From an uncultured Eubacteriales bacterium (lineage in GTDB: Bacteria > Bacillota > Clostridia > Oscillospirales > Oscillospiraceae), in NCBI GenBank assembly GCA_900549475.1, contig UROF01000004.1, forward strand, positions 62,001-126,000: DNA of 64,000 nt, in the 5' to 3' direction. The position numbers were made by a program, and so were the translations under genes. The notes below the pieces were generated by a model, which was not told where the DNA came from, made no database searches, and worked only from the letters and a program-made list of their open reading frames with translations. Below are positions 1 to 8,726 of this stretch, piece after piece (position 1 is the first letter of the stretch; the number at the start of each line of letters is the position of its first letter).

Positions 1-1
1 T

Positions 2-166
2 GTCTGGATCGGCGCCAACGCTACTGTTCTGCCCGGCGTGACCATCGGCGACGGCGCTATTGTGGCAGCCGGGGCGGTCGTAACCAGGGACATCCCGGAA
101 AACACCATTGTGGGCGGCGTGCCTGCAAAAGTTATACGAACCATCAGTGAGGAGGATATATTATGA
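2..166 (+). CDS. Hexapeptide-repeat O-acetyltransferase, C-terminal end (partial)
   Basis: Only the last 54 codons are in the window; the gene starts upstream. The visible part is a left-handed beta-helix made of hexapeptide repeats (WIGANATVLPGVTIGDGAIV) followed by the ending GGVPAKVIR, typical of the maltose/galactoside O-acetyltransferase branch. These trimeric cytoplasmic enzymes move acetyl from acetyl-CoA to a sugar hydroxyl. The stop codon overlaps the start of the next gene in an ATGA junction, so the two are probably translationally coupled in one operon. The acceptor sugar cannot be judged. Confidence 0.85.
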   Translation, partial: VWIGANATVLPGVTIGDGAIVAAGAVVTRDIPENTIVGGVPAKVIRTISEEDIL

Positions 167-699
167 GTAAAAATGTACTGGTTATCTCCACCAGCCTGCG
201 CCCCAACAGCAATTCCCATATGCTGGCACAGCACTTCGCCCAGGGGGCCAGAGACGCTGGACACCAGGTTGAATGCATCTCCCTGCGGGGAAAGGACCTG
301 CGCTTTTGCAACGGCTGCATGGCCTGCCTCAAGGCCCCCCGCTGTGTGATCCAGGACGATGCCAACGATATTGTGGAGAAAATGGGAACAGCAGACGTGA
401 TCTGTTTCGCCACTCCCGTCTATTACTACGAAATGTCCGGACAGATGAAAGTCTTGTTGGATCGAGCCAATCCGCTCTACTCCGCCGACTACCGGTTCCG
501 GGACATCTATCTGCTCACTGCCTCCGCCGAGAGTGAGGACAGCGCGTCAGACGGCCCGGTGAACGGCCTCGGTGGATGGATCGCCTGTTTTGAAAAAGCC
601 CGTTTGGCCGGTGTGGTCCGAGGCGGCGGTGCCAACGCTCCCGGTGAGATGCAGTCTGAAAAGCTCACAGAGGCCTATGAGATGGGCCGCAACATCTAA
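163..699 (+). CDS. Iron-sulfur flavoprotein / NADPH-dependent FMN reductase family
   Basis: 178 aa flavodoxin-fold protein. The N-terminal strand is followed by the FMN phosphate loop STSLRPNSNS (residues 9-18), and PVYYYEMSGQMK near residue 85 is the usual flavin-contacting segment. Cysteines at 49, 52, 55 and 61 make a CX2CX2CX5C cluster like that of archaeal and clostridial iron-sulfur flavoproteins, which bind one 4Fe-4S cluster. It is expected to be a soluble electron carrier or reductase; the substrate is unknown. An AGGAGG box precedes the ATG, and the start overlaps the acetyltransferase stop. The alpha/beta hydrolase follows after 14 nt, so both are in one operon. Confidence 0.85.
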   Translation: MSKNVLVISTSLRPNSNSHMLAQHFAQGARDAGHQVECISLRGKDLRFCNGCMACLKAPRCVIQDDANDIVEKMGTADVICFATPVYYYEMSGQMKVLLDRANPLYSADYRFRDIYLLTASAESEDSASDGPVNGLGGWIACFEKARLAGVVRGGGANAPGEMQSEKLTEAYEMGRNI

Positions 700-713
700 G
701 GAGGGCAAAACAT

Positions 714-1688
714 ATGAATTCCAAATATAACGGATACTCCTTCCCCCTGCGGGACACCGTCAAGCGGGAAGCCGTACGCTTTCACAACCGCTATGGCATT
801 GAGCTGGCGGGAGATCTGTACCTGCCCAGAGAGGTGGAGGGGAAACTTGCCGCTGTGGCGGTAGCCGGTCCCTTCGGAGCCGTGAAGGAGCAGTGCGCCG
901 GGCTTTATGCCGAGGAACTGGCCAGCCGGGGCTTTGCCGCCCTGGCCTTTGATCCCTCTTTTATCGGGGAGAGCGGCGGCGAAGTGCGGAATGTGGCTTC
1001 CCCCGATATCAACACCGAGGACTTTTCCGCCGCGGTGGACTTCCTCTCCACCCGGGACTTTATTGATCCCGAGAAAGTGGGCATCCTGGGCATCTGCGGT
1101 TGGGGCGGCATGGCTCTCAACGCCGCCGCTATGGACACCCGCATCAAAGCCACTGTCACCGCCACCATGTACGACATGACCCGGGTGAACGCCAAGGGCT
1201 ACTTTGACGCCGCTGACAGCGCCGACGCCCGGTATGAGACCAAAAAAGCCCTTAACGCCCAGCGGACGAAGGACTACCAAAGCGGCACCTACGCCCGGGC
1301 AGGCGGTGTAGTGGACCCGCTGCCGGAGGATGCTCCCTTCTTCGTAAAGGACTACTACGACTATTACAAGACTGAGCGGGGCTACACAGAGCGGTCCCTC
1401 AACTCCAATGACGGCTGGAACACCACCTCTTCCCTGTCCTTCCTCAATATGCCCATCCTGCGCTACAGCAATGAGATCCGCAGTGCTGTGCTGGTGATCC
1501 ACGGGGAGAAGGCTCACTCCTGCTATTTCAGCCGCGATGCCTTTGCCGATATGGTGAAGGACAACCCTTACGCTGGCAACAAGGAGCTGCTTATTATTCC
1601 CGGTGCGGTCCACACCGATCTCTATGACCGGAAGGACATAATTCCCTTTGACAAGATCCAGCAGTTCTTCCAGTCCCATTTGAAGTAA
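714..1688 (+). CDS. Alpha/beta hydrolase, dienelactone-hydrolase/YcjY type
   Basis: 324 aa soluble protein with an alpha/beta-hydrolase fold. The nucleophile elbow is LGICGWGG with Cys128 in the nucleophile position, as in dienelactone-hydrolase-like relatives that use cysteine rather than serine. A C-terminal PGAVHTDLYD gives the likely catalytic histidine. An AAGGAGGG box lies 8 nt before the ATG. The gene sits between a flavoprotein and a lipoprotein/CMD-cupin pair, a grouping that suggests redox or ester chemistry on a small organic compound. The exact substrate cannot be inferred. Confidence 0.85.
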   Translation: MNSKYNGYSFPLRDTVKREAVRFHNRYGIELAGDLYLPREVEGKLAAVAVAGPFGAVKEQCAGLYAEELASRGFAALAFDPSFIGESGGEVRNVASPDINTEDFSAAVDFLSTRDFIDPEKVGILGICGWGGMALNAAAMDTRIKATVTATMYDMTRVNAKGYFDAADSADARYETKKALNAQRTKDYQSGTYARAGGVVDPLPEDAPFFVKDYYDYYKTERGYTERSLNSNDGWNTTSSLSFLNMPILRYSNEIRSAVLVIHGEKAHSCYFSRDAFADMVKDNPYAGNKELLIIPGAVHTDLYDRKDIIPFDKIQQFFQSHLK

Positions 1689-1714
1689 GAAAACTGCGGG
1701 GAGGAGGGATATTT

Positions 1715-2224
1715 TTGAAATGGTTTTGCGTACTGCTCGCCATTCTGAGCCTTTCGGCCTGTGGGAGCAGCGAAGCTCTGACAGACTCCAGCCATTCTTC
1801 GTCCAAGCCGGTGATCTCGGAGCAGGAGCCTTCCCACCCCCAGCAGGACAACGGATCTGAGAACAGCCAGGAGGGATCTGCATTGAAAATCACTGTGGGA
1901 AACTATGAACTGCAGGCCACCTTTGCGGACAACAGCTCTGCCGAGGAATGGAAAGAACTGCTTTCCCAAGGTCCTATTACCGTGGAAATGGAGGACTACG
2001 GCGGCTTTGAGAAGGTGGGACCTCTGGGTACGACCCTGACACGGAATGACCAGCAGATCACCACGGAGCCCGGCGACGTGATCCTATATCAAGGCAACCA
2101 AATCACCATCTACTATGGCACCAACTCCTGGAGCTTTACCCGGCTGGCCAAGATCGATGATCCCACCGACTTGCAGGCAAAGCTTGGCGATGGTACGGTA
2201 CAGGTAACATTTTCTCTTGCATAG
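1715..2224 (+). CDS. Cyclophilin-like lipoprotein
   Basis: 169 aa. A short signal peptide ends in a lipobox, LSAC, with the lipidated cysteine near residue 16, followed by a Ser/Gln-rich linker to about residue 55. The rest resembles the bacterial cyclophilin-like domain (PF18050 type): strands around ELQATFADNSSAEEWKELL, then YGGFEKVGPLG and GDVILYQGNQITIYYG. This domain is often found beside flavodoxin and carboxymuconolactone-decarboxylase genes, as here. The start is a TTG preceded by GGGGAGGAGGGA; no ATG fits. It is likely anchored to the outer face of the membrane. Peptidyl-prolyl isomerase activity is not established for this domain. Confidence 0.75.
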   Translation: MKWFCVLLAILSLSACGSSEALTDSSHSSSKPVISEQEPSHPQQDNGSENSQEGSALKITVGNYELQATFADNSSAEEWKELLSQGPITVEMEDYGGFEKVGPLGTTLTRNDQQITTEPGDVILYQGNQITIYYGTNSWSFTRLAKIDDPTDLQAKLGDGTVQVTFSLA

Positions 2225-2236
2225 GAGGTATTCGAT

Positions 2237-2989
2237 ATGGCAGTAAAACAGACAGCGGGCAGAGATGCTCTGGGGGAGTTTGCCCCCAAATTTGCCCAGC
2301 TCAATGACGATGTATTGTTCGGCGAGGTATGGAGCCGGGAGGACAAACTCTCTCTGCGTGACCGTTCCCTGGTGACAGTGGTGGCTCTGATGGCCCAGGG
2401 TCTGGTAGACAGCTCCTTCCAGTACCATCTTTCCACCGCCCGGCAAAACGGCATCACACGGCAGGAGATCGCTGAGATCCTGACCCACGCGGCCTTTTAC
2501 GCCGGCTGGCCCAAGGCGTGGGCAGCTTTCCGCATGGCCAAGGAGGTATGGGCCGAGGACACCGCCCAGGACGGCAAAGCGCAGCATCAGCAGGAAATGG
2601 TTTTTCCCATCGGCGCTCCCAACGACGCTTTTGCCCAGTATTTTGTGGGGCAGAGCTATCTGCAGCCCCTTTCCACCAGCCAGGTAGGGGTATACAATGT
2701 GACCTTTGAGCCGGGCTGCCGCAACAACTGGCATATCCACCACGCCGATAAAGGCGGTGGTCAGATCCTGATCTGCGTAGCCGGACGGGGGTACTATCAG
2801 GAGTGGGGCAAGGAGGCTCAGGAGCTGCATCCGGGAGATGTTGTCAACATCCCCACTGGTGTAAAGCATTGGCATGGCGCCGCTCAGGACAGCTGGTTCT
2901 CCCACCTGGCTCTGGAGGTCCCCGGTGAAAATTGCGCCAATGAGTGGCTGGAGGCTGTCTCCGCGGAAACATATGGCAAGCTGGGTTAA
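2237..2989 (+). CDS. Carboxymuconolactone decarboxylase-cupin fusion protein
   Basis: 250 aa with two domains. Residues about 10-100 are a carboxymuconolactone decarboxylase-like helical domain (SLRDRSLVTVVALMAQG, then EIAEILTHAAFYAGWPKAW); it lacks the CxxC of AhpD peroxidases. Residues about 125-235 form a cupin with metal ligands in NWHIHHADKGGGQ and a second motif PGDVVNIPTGVKHWHG. The fusion is a known family of uncertain chemistry, often grouped with flavodoxins and alpha/beta hydrolases. AGGAGGT precedes the ATG. This is the last gene of the + strand cluster and is followed by a terminator shared with the convergent M42 peptidase gene. Confidence 0.85.
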   Translation: MAVKQTAGRDALGEFAPKFAQLNDDVLFGEVWSREDKLSLRDRSLVTVVALMAQGLVDSSFQYHLSTARQNGITRQEIAEILTHAAFYAGWPKAWAAFRMAKEVWAEDTAQDGKAQHQQEMVFPIGAPNDAFAQYFVGQSYLQPLSTSQVGVYNVTFEPGCRNNWHIHHADKGGGQILICVAGRGYYQEWGKEAQELHPGDVVNIPTGVKHWHGAAQDSWFSHLALEVPGENCANEWLEAVSAETYGKLG

Positions 2990-3045
2990 TTGCAGGGAAG
3001 GGCTGCAGCAGTACCGACATCTGTGCCTATAATAACCAATAGCAT

Positions 3046-3092
3046 AAAAAAGCTCCCTGATGCGTTTTGTATACGCATCAGGGAGCTTTTTT
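3046..3092. terminator. Bidirectional intrinsic terminator
   Basis: AAAAAAGCTCCCTGATGCG and its inverted copy CGCATCAGGGAGCTTTTTT flank a short loop. It lies between the convergent CMD-cupin and M42 peptidase genes and has A and T tracts on the two sides, so it can stop transcription from either direction. Confidence 0.9.
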
Positions 3093-3116
3093 CTTTCAAA
3101 CTGATCTTCTTTTGTC

Positions 3117-4193
3117 TTAGAAGCTTTCGATCAGATCGCTGTCCATCCGCTGCAGGATCTCACAGGCCAGCTTGACGGCATTGTCAAAGTCAGCATAGGC
3201 GGACACACCATAGTGGGTGTGGGCATAGCGGACCGGTACGCCGATAACAATGGTAGGCACCCCTCTGCCAGTGAGGTGGATGGCGGCGCCATTGGTGGAA
3301 CCTGCCGCACGCACAGCGTCCTGAACAGGAATGTTCAGCTTCTCCGCCAGATCCAGCGCGTAGCGCTGGTAGCGGGGATTGGTGATCATACGGGAGTCGA
3401 TATGGCGCAGCATGGGACCTCTCTTAATAGCAGTCTGCACCATGTAGGGCTCCACGCAGGTATCGTCCGCCGGGCAGCCTTCAAATACGATGGCAATGTC
3501 AGGCTGGATCACCTGAGCCGTTACTGTGGCACCACGAACGCCCACTTCCTCCTGGGAGGCACAGGCACCCACGATATCCACTGCCAGTTCCTTTCCGGCC
3601 AGCTCATGCATGGTCTTGAGGATCGCCGCACAGCCCAGCCGGCAGTCGAAGCTCTTACCCACCATGAGGTCGGTGTCCTCAGCATAAGTGAACGTAACGT
3701 CAGGGGCCACCGGCTCGCCAATCCGGATACCGTAGACCTCAATGGCTTCCTCACGGGACACAGCACCCACATCCACGGTGATATCCTTGATATCCAGCGG
3801 AGCCTTGCGCTCCTGCTCCGTCATGAAGTGAGGGGGCTTGCTTGCCGTCAGGCCGGGGATATACTTGCCGTACCGGTTACGGACCCAGACCTTATGAGCG
3901 GGGATATTGTGGCTGACCCAACCGCCGATGGGGATGATCCGCAGGGTACCATTGGGGCAAATGGCCTGGACCATAAAGCCCACCTCGTCGCTGTGGGCGT
4001 CCAGCTGCACTACAGGCCGGCTGCCGGTATTCTCGTTACGGCGGATAAAGACGTTGCGCATCCGATCCACCTTTGTCTCGCCTACTTTTTCCGCATAGGG
4101 CACGATCGCCGCCACTACATCATCTTCAAAGCCGGATACACCGTTGGCATTGGAGATCTCAGCGATCATCTGCAGTGTGGTTTTCTTATCCAT
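3117..4193 (-). CDS. M42 family metallopeptidase (aminopeptidase/FrvX-like)
   Basis: 358 aa. The dinuclear-metal site of the M42 family is complete: H67 in DAHSDEVG, bridging D183 in KSFDCRLG, E215/E216 in SQEEVGVRG, E238 in VFEGCPADD and a C-terminal His in YAHTHYG (about 325). M42 enzymes form large tetrahedral oligomers in the cytoplasm and remove N-terminal residues from short peptides. It is the last gene of a peptide import operon, 18 nt after the creatininase-family gene, so it probably degrades the imported peptides. AAGGAG lies before the ATG. The preferred N-terminal residue is unknown. Confidence 0.9.
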   Translation of the reverse strand: MDKKTTLQMIAEISNANGVSGFEDDVVAAIVPYAEKVGETKVDRMRNVFIRRNENTGSRPVVQLDAHSDEVGFMVQAICPNGTLRIIPIGGWVSHNIPAHKVWVRNRYGKYIPGLTASKPPHFMTEQERKAPLDIKDITVDVGAVSREEAIEVYGIRIGEPVAPDVTFTYAEDTDLMVGKSFDCRLGCAAILKTMHELAGKELAVDIVGACASQEEVGVRGATVTAQVIQPDIAIVFEGCPADDTCVEPYMVQTAIKRGPMLRHIDSRMITNPRYQRYALDLAEKLNIPVQDAVRAAGSTNGAAIHLTGRGVPTIVIGVPVRYAHTHYGVSAYADFDNAVKLACEILQRMDSDLIESF

Positions 4194-4211
4194 CAGACAG
4201 GCTCTCCTTTC

Positions 4212-4973
4212 TTAGTCCAGGGATACCTTCTTGAACTCTTCGATAAAGTCAACGATATAATCAGCAGTGGTCTGGAGCATCTCACGGCCCCACTCCTCCG
4301 TGGCGGTGTTGGGATGGTCCGGCCCGATCCAGCCGCTGTCGGTAACATGAGTAATGCTTCTGGGGATCTCAACAGTAACACCCTTAAATTCCACAGAACG
4401 GAAGCCCGTGGCCTTCAGGTTGTCGGTGAAGTGATAGAACTTCAGATCGCCGCCGATCTCGCTCTTGTCCACCAGAGAGGGATCGATACCCAGAATGGCC
4501 GCCGTCTCCTCGCCGCCGCCATGGCCGCCCTTCCACGCAGGATTCATATCCCAGGCCATCAGCCACCAGTTCAGCATAGCAACCAGGCAGCCCTTCTTCT
4601 CATACTCAAGGGCCAGGCGCTCGATCATCTTCATGTTGCCGCCGTGGCCGTTCAGGAACACGAATTTCCGGGCACCGTGGTGATACAGGCTCTCAAATAT
4701 CTGCTTGCAGAACAGATAGAGCACTTCGTTATCGATATCAATGGTGCCGGGGAAGTCAGCCAGGCTCTGGCAGGCGCCGTAGGGGATGGTGGGAGCGATG
4801 AGGATGTCGCTCTTCTGCTCGATCTTTTCGATCAGGAAATCAGGAATCAGGGTGTCTGTACCCAAAGGCATATGGCGGCCATGGCACTCGATGCTGCCGA
4901 TGCTGATAAGCACCATGTCATTCTTGGCAAAATACTCCTGCACTTTGGGCCAGGTCATATTAGAAAGTTTCAT
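4212..4973 (-). CDS. Creatininase family amidohydrolase
   Basis: 253 aa. Motifs GSIECHGRHMPLGTD (Glu and His ligands), NGHGGN near residue 120 and GHGGGEETA near 160 match the creatininase family, which uses two metal ions to cleave cyclic or linear amide bonds (creatinine, formamides, mycofactocin precursors). A TTG seven codons upstream is in frame, but the GAGGAGG box lies inside that extension, so the ATG at 4973 is chosen. It lies between the substrate-binding protein and the M42 peptidase of the same operon. A role in opening an imported cyclic or modified peptide is inference. Confidence 0.87.
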   Translation of the reverse strand: MKLSNMTWPKVQEYFAKNDMVLISIGSIECHGRHMPLGTDTLIPDFLIEKIEQKSDILIAPTIPYGACQSLADFPGTIDIDNEVLYLFCKQIFESLYHHGARKFVFLNGHGGNMKMIERLALEYEKKGCLVAMLNWWLMAWDMNPAWKGGHGGGEETAAILGIDPSLVDKSEIGGDLKFYHFTDNLKATGFRSVEFKGVTVEIPRSITHVTDSGWIGPDHPNTATEEWGREMLQTTADYIVDFIEEFKKVSLD

Positions 4974-5019
4974 GATAAAAGCCTCCTCGTTCAATTAATT
5001 ATATCATTATTTCATCAAT

Positions 5020-5050
5020 TTGGGCCGCCAACACAGAGCTGACGGCCCAA
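5020..5050 (-). other. Intercistronic stem-loop after the binding-protein gene
   Basis: TTGGGCCG and CGGCCCAA pair around a 15-nt loop just after the substrate-binding protein stop codon. There is no clean U tract on the minus strand, so it is more likely a partial terminator or 3' stabiliser that keeps binding-protein mRNA more abundant than the downstream hydrolases. Confidence 0.6.
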
Positions 5051-5057
5051 AAGTCAC

Positions 5058-6638
5058 TTACTGAGCAACCTTTACGGTATCCAGATTATGATAGCCATTG
5101 GCGTCCATCACAAAACCTTCCACCTTCTGGCTGGCTCCCACGTTAATGGAGCTGTAGAAGACAGGAATGTTGTTGTTGATCTCGTCCAGCTTGATGGCTA
5201 ACTCCTTGTAAAGCTCCGTCCGGGTCGCCTCGTCACTATTCGTCCGTGCCTCTTCGATCAGCGCATCCACCTCAGGATCAGCAATGAAGCTGCGGTTACC
5301 GGCAGCACCCTGCTGGGTGGAGTGCTCAAGGGAGTAATAGGAATAGTCAGCATCCGCACTGGAGGTAGTCCAGCCAAAATATGCCATATCGTGCTCACCA
5401 TTGGTAGTTCTGGAGATATAGCTACCGAACTCCAGCACTTCCACAGCACACTCTACACCAATCTGCTGGAACATATTCTGAATAGCCTGGCACATTTCGA
5501 TACGGGACTGGTTGTCGTTGACCCAGAGGGAAGTCTCAAAACCATCGGGATAACCAGCCTCAGCCAGGAGTTCCTTGGCCTTCTCAGGATCATACTCACG
5601 TACGCCGGTGGAATAGTAGCCAAATACGCCCGGAGCAATAATGGCATCAGCGGGCTGGCCGCTGCCGGCGTTGATGGTATCGATAATGAGCTGACGATCA
5701 ATAGCGTAGCTCAGAGCCTCACGGACCAGGGGGTTGTTGAAGGGCTCCTTGTTCATGTTCATGGAGATGTACCAGCAGGTCAGAGAGGGGATCTCATACA
5801 CGGTGAGCTCAGTAGAATCTTTCAGCTTAGCAACATCGTTTACCGCCATATCGTAGGCCAGGTCGATCTCGCCGGTCTCCAGAGCAATGGAGCGCTGGGA
5901 GGTCTCAGGAATGACCTTCATGATCAGATTCTCAGTGGCAGGCTTGCCGGCATAGTAGTCGTCAAAAGCCTTCAGGGTGACGTGGTCATTCTGCTTCCAC
6001 TCCACAAACTGATAGGGGCCGGAACCTACGGGGTTCAGAATAAAGGCAGCCTCATCAGCCTCCACCACAGCCTTGGGAACGATGGCTGCGAAGGGGATGG
6101 CCAGGTTACGCAGAGCGGGGGCGTAAGGAGCCTTGGTCTTGACGGTCACCGTGTACTCATCATCAACCGTGACGGTATCGATAAAGTCAACGATGTAGGA
6201 CACAGCCGCAGAATTGATGGCCCGATCCAGGGAGAACTTGACATCCTCAGCGGTCAGATCACTGCCGTCGTGGAACTTGATCCCCTGACGGATCTTGAAA
6301 ACATAGGTCAGTTCATCCACCTGCTCCCAGCTCTCAGCGATCTGGGGCTCGATCTCGTTGGTCTCAGGATTGACCACGACCAGTGTATCAAAGATCTGGC
6401 AGGTAACTTCAACAGCGGGGGTCTCCTTGCCCTGGTGAGGGTCAAGAGAAGTGACGTCTGCGCCCTGGGCCCAAATCAGGGTGTCCTTATAGCCGGTGGC
6501 AGCACCGTCGCCGCTGCCAGCATCACTATTGCCGCTGTTGCTGCTGCCACCATTATTGGTGCCGCCGCAGGCCACCAGCGCGAGGATGGAAGTCATCGCA
6601 AGAACTGTCGCAAGAATACGCAAAAGACGCTTTTTCAT
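5058..6638 (-). CDS. Peptide ABC transporter substrate-binding lipoprotein (SBP family 5)
   Basis: 526 aa. The signal peptide ends at a lipobox (LALVAC, Cys about 24), followed by a Gly/Ser/Asn linker and then a family-5 solute-binding fold: LIWAQGADVTSLDPHQ, the signature region YVFKIRQGIKFHDGSDLTAEDVKFSLDR is present around residues 110-140, and LVREALSYAIDRQ near 310. It delivers oligopeptides or related amides to the membrane permeases. It is the fifth gene of the operon, after both ATPase genes. AGGAGG lies 8 nt before the ATG. The ligand cannot be predicted from sequence. Confidence 0.92.
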   Translation of the reverse strand: MKKRLLRILATVLAMTSILALVACGGTNNGGSSNSGNSDAGSGDGAATGYKDTLIWAQGADVTSLDPHQGKETPAVEVTCQIFDTLVVVNPETNEIEPQIAESWEQVDELTYVFKIRQGIKFHDGSDLTAEDVKFSLDRAINSAAVSYIVDFIDTVTVDDEYTVTVKTKAPYAPALRNLAIPFAAIVPKAVVEADEAAFILNPVGSGPYQFVEWKQNDHVTLKAFDDYYAGKPATENLIMKVIPETSQRSIALETGEIDLAYDMAVNDVAKLKDSTELTVYEIPSLTCWYISMNMNKEPFNNPLVREALSYAIDRQLIIDTINAGSGQPADAIIAPGVFGYYSTGVREYDPEKAKELLAEAGYPDGFETSLWVNDNQSRIEMCQAIQNMFQQIGVECAVEVLEFGSYISRTTNGEHDMAYFGWTTSSADADYSYYSLEHSTQQGAAGNRSFIADPEVDALIEEARTNSDEATRTELYKELAIKLDEINNNIPVFYSSINVGASQKVEGFVMDANGYHNLDTVKVAQ

Positions 6639-6744
6639 GTTCTTTCCTCCTAAGTGTTGATATGGTGCTGGGTCACTTGGTACTTATTATTCAAAACCCT
6701 GGGTCCGCAGTTTGCAGGCACCCTGGTTATGAATCCGCGCAACA

Positions 6745-7710
6745 TCAAATCTCGCCGTTTTGCACCCGACGGCAAGTCACGAAATGATCCGGCTCCTCCT
6801 CAGTAAGGACCATATCCGTACCCATGCACGCCTCTGTCGCATAGGGGCAGCGCTTGGCAAAACGGCAGCCCTTCTCCGGGTTGACCGGGGAGGTGAGCTC
6901 ACCCTTCATAGTGATCCGCTGCATGGGCAGATCCGGATCGGGAATGGGGATGGCGGAGAGCAAGGCCTGGGTATAGGGATGCATGGGCTTTTTAAACAGC
7001 TTGTCCGCCGGTGCCTTCTCTACCATTTGTCCCAGGTACATGACAAGAATGTCATTGGAAACATACTTCACCACGCTCAGGTCGTGGGTGATGAAGAGAT
7101 AGGTCAGATCCAGGTTATCCTGCAGATCCTGCATCAGGTTCAGGATCTGAGCCTGGATCGACACATCCAGAGCAGAGACCGGCTCATCGCAGACGATGAA
7201 CTTGGGATTGAGGGCCAGAGCCCGGGCGATACCAATTCGCTGGCGACGGCCGCCGTCCAGCTCATGGGGATAGGTGTTGACCAGACGGTTGGCAAGGCCC
7301 ACCATATCCATGATCTCGTGAACCTTCTTGTCAATGCCTGCCTTGTCCCTGCGGTCAAAGATCTTCTGCACCAGCAGGGGAGCTGCAATGGCCTCGCTGA
7401 CCGTCATACGGGGGTTCAGAGAGGCAAAGGGGTCCTGAAAGACGATCTGCATATCCCGGCGCATGTGCTTCATTTTCTTCTTGTCGAAGGTGAGCACATC
7501 TTCACCCTGGAAATATACATGTCCGGACGTAGGCTCATGCAGGCGGAGGATGGCACGGCCCATAGTGGATTTTCCGCATCCGGATTCGCCTACCACGCCC
7601 AGGGTCTTGCCTGCATCAATGGAAAAACTGATGTCATCCACCGCGTGGAGCATGCCGTTAGGCACAGGGAAATATTTTTTCAGGTGTTCTACCCGCAGGA
7701 TCTCAGCCAT
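6745..7710 (-). CDS. Oligopeptide/dipeptide ABC transporter ATP-binding protein (DppF/OppF-like)
   Basis: 321 aa from the ATG at 7710, placed behind GAGGAGG; an upstream in-frame start would put that site inside the gene. Walker A is GESGCGKSTMGR, Walker B is FIVCDEPVSALDVS, and a C-terminal oligopeptide-transporter domain carries CRFAKRCPYATEAC, typical of the OppD/F group, which in some members binds an iron-sulfur cluster. The ABC signature reads ELDGGRRQR instead of LSGGQ, so Ser is replaced by Asp. The gene overlaps the stop of the partner ATPase by 8 nt. It works as a heterodimer with that protein. Confidence 0.92.
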   Translation of the reverse strand: MAEILRVEHLKKYFPVPNGMLHAVDDISFSIDAGKTLGVVGESGCGKSTMGRAILRLHEPTSGHVYFQGEDVLTFDKKKMKHMRRDMQIVFQDPFASLNPRMTVSEAIAAPLLVQKIFDRRDKAGIDKKVHEIMDMVGLANRLVNTYPHELDGGRRQRIGIARALALNPKFIVCDEPVSALDVSIQAQILNLMQDLQDNLDLTYLFITHDLSVVKYVSNDILVMYLGQMVEKAPADKLFKKPMHPYTQALLSAIPIPDPDLPMQRITMKGELTSPVNPEKGCRFAKRCPYATEACMGTDMVLTEEEPDHFVTCRRVQNGEI

Positions 7711-8689
7711 TATGCTGCACCTCCTCACTGTACCGGAAGCAGCGGACCTTGTGTCCGTCGCTCATCTCCACCAGTGCCGGCTCCTCTTTGCGGCAGCGCT
7801 CCGTGGCATATTTGCAGCGATCGGCAAACTTACAGCCTTCCGGCAGGGCGGTGGGGTCAGGCATCATACCGTCGATGGCCGCCAGCCGTTTGGCCGTAGT
7901 CTCCAGGCTGGGCACAGAATTGAACAATCCTTCGGTATACGGATGCAGGATCTGCTTGTAGACCTGCCGCAGTGTGCCGTACTCCACCACTTCGCCGGCA
8001 TAGATGATCGCCACAGTGTCGCAGTTCTGGGCAACCACGCCCAGGTCATGGGTGATCAGCAGCATTGCCGTGTTGTTCTTCCGCTTCAGGCCGTGGATCA
8101 TCTCCAGGACCTGAGCCTGGATGGTAACATCCAGAGCAGTGGTAGGCTCATCAGCGATCAGCATCTGAGGATTGCAGGCCAGAGCGATAGCGATGACCAC
8201 ACGCTGCTTCATACCACCGGAAAACTGGTGAGGATAATCATCGTAACGAGAGGCAGAGATACCTACCATCTCCAGCATCTCCTCTGCCTGCTTACGGGCT
8301 TCATCCTTGGAGAACTCCGGATGGTGAGTAACGATAACCTCCTGGATCTGATGGCCAACTGTCATGACCGGGTTGAGGGAAGTCATGGGGTCCTGGAAGA
8401 TCATGGAGATCTGACGTCCGCGGAGCTGACGCATCTCCTTTTCCTGAAGCTTCAGCAGATCGGTCCCATCGTAGACCACCTCACCGGAAGTGATCTTTCC
8501 CGGCGGCTGGGGGATCAGCCGCATGATGCCGCGGGCCAGGGTAGTCTTACCTGCACCCGTTTCACCTACCAGGCCCAGCGTCTCGCCTCTGTGAAGCTGC
8601 AGGCAGGCCTTGTTCAGCGCCCGGACAACGCCGTCTTCTGTTTCATAGACAACGCTCAGGTCGCGAATATCCAATAAGATGTCAGACAT
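7703..8689 (-). CDS. Oligopeptide/dipeptide ABC transporter ATP-binding protein (DppD/OppD-like)
   Basis: 328 aa. Walker A GETGAGKTTLARG, signature FSGGMKQRV, Walker B MLIADEPTTALDVT, H-loop LLITHDLG, and a C-terminal KFADRCKYATERC cysteine motif of the OppD/F extension. It forms the ATPase pair with the next gene, whose start lies inside its last codons. GGAGGG lies 13 nt before the ATG. It powers uptake through the two permeases encoded immediately upstream. Confidence 0.93.
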   Translation of the reverse strand: MSDILLDIRDLSVVYETEDGVVRALNKACLQLHRGETLGLVGETGAGKTTLARGIMRLIPQPPGKITSGEVVYDGTDLLKLQEKEMRQLRGRQISMIFQDPMTSLNPVMTVGHQIQEVIVTHHPEFSKDEARKQAEEMLEMVGISASRYDDYPHQFSGGMKQRVVIAIALACNPQMLIADEPTTALDVTIQAQVLEMIHGLKRKNNTAMLLITHDLGVVAQNCDTVAIIYAGEVVEYGTLRQVYKQILHPYTEGLFNSVPSLETTAKRLAAIDGMMPDPTALPEGCKFADRCKYATERCRKEEPALVEMSDGHKVRCFRYSEEVQHNG

Positions 8690-8726
8690 ATCTGTACTTG
8701 TCCCTCCTTTGTGACGCAGCGTATGA

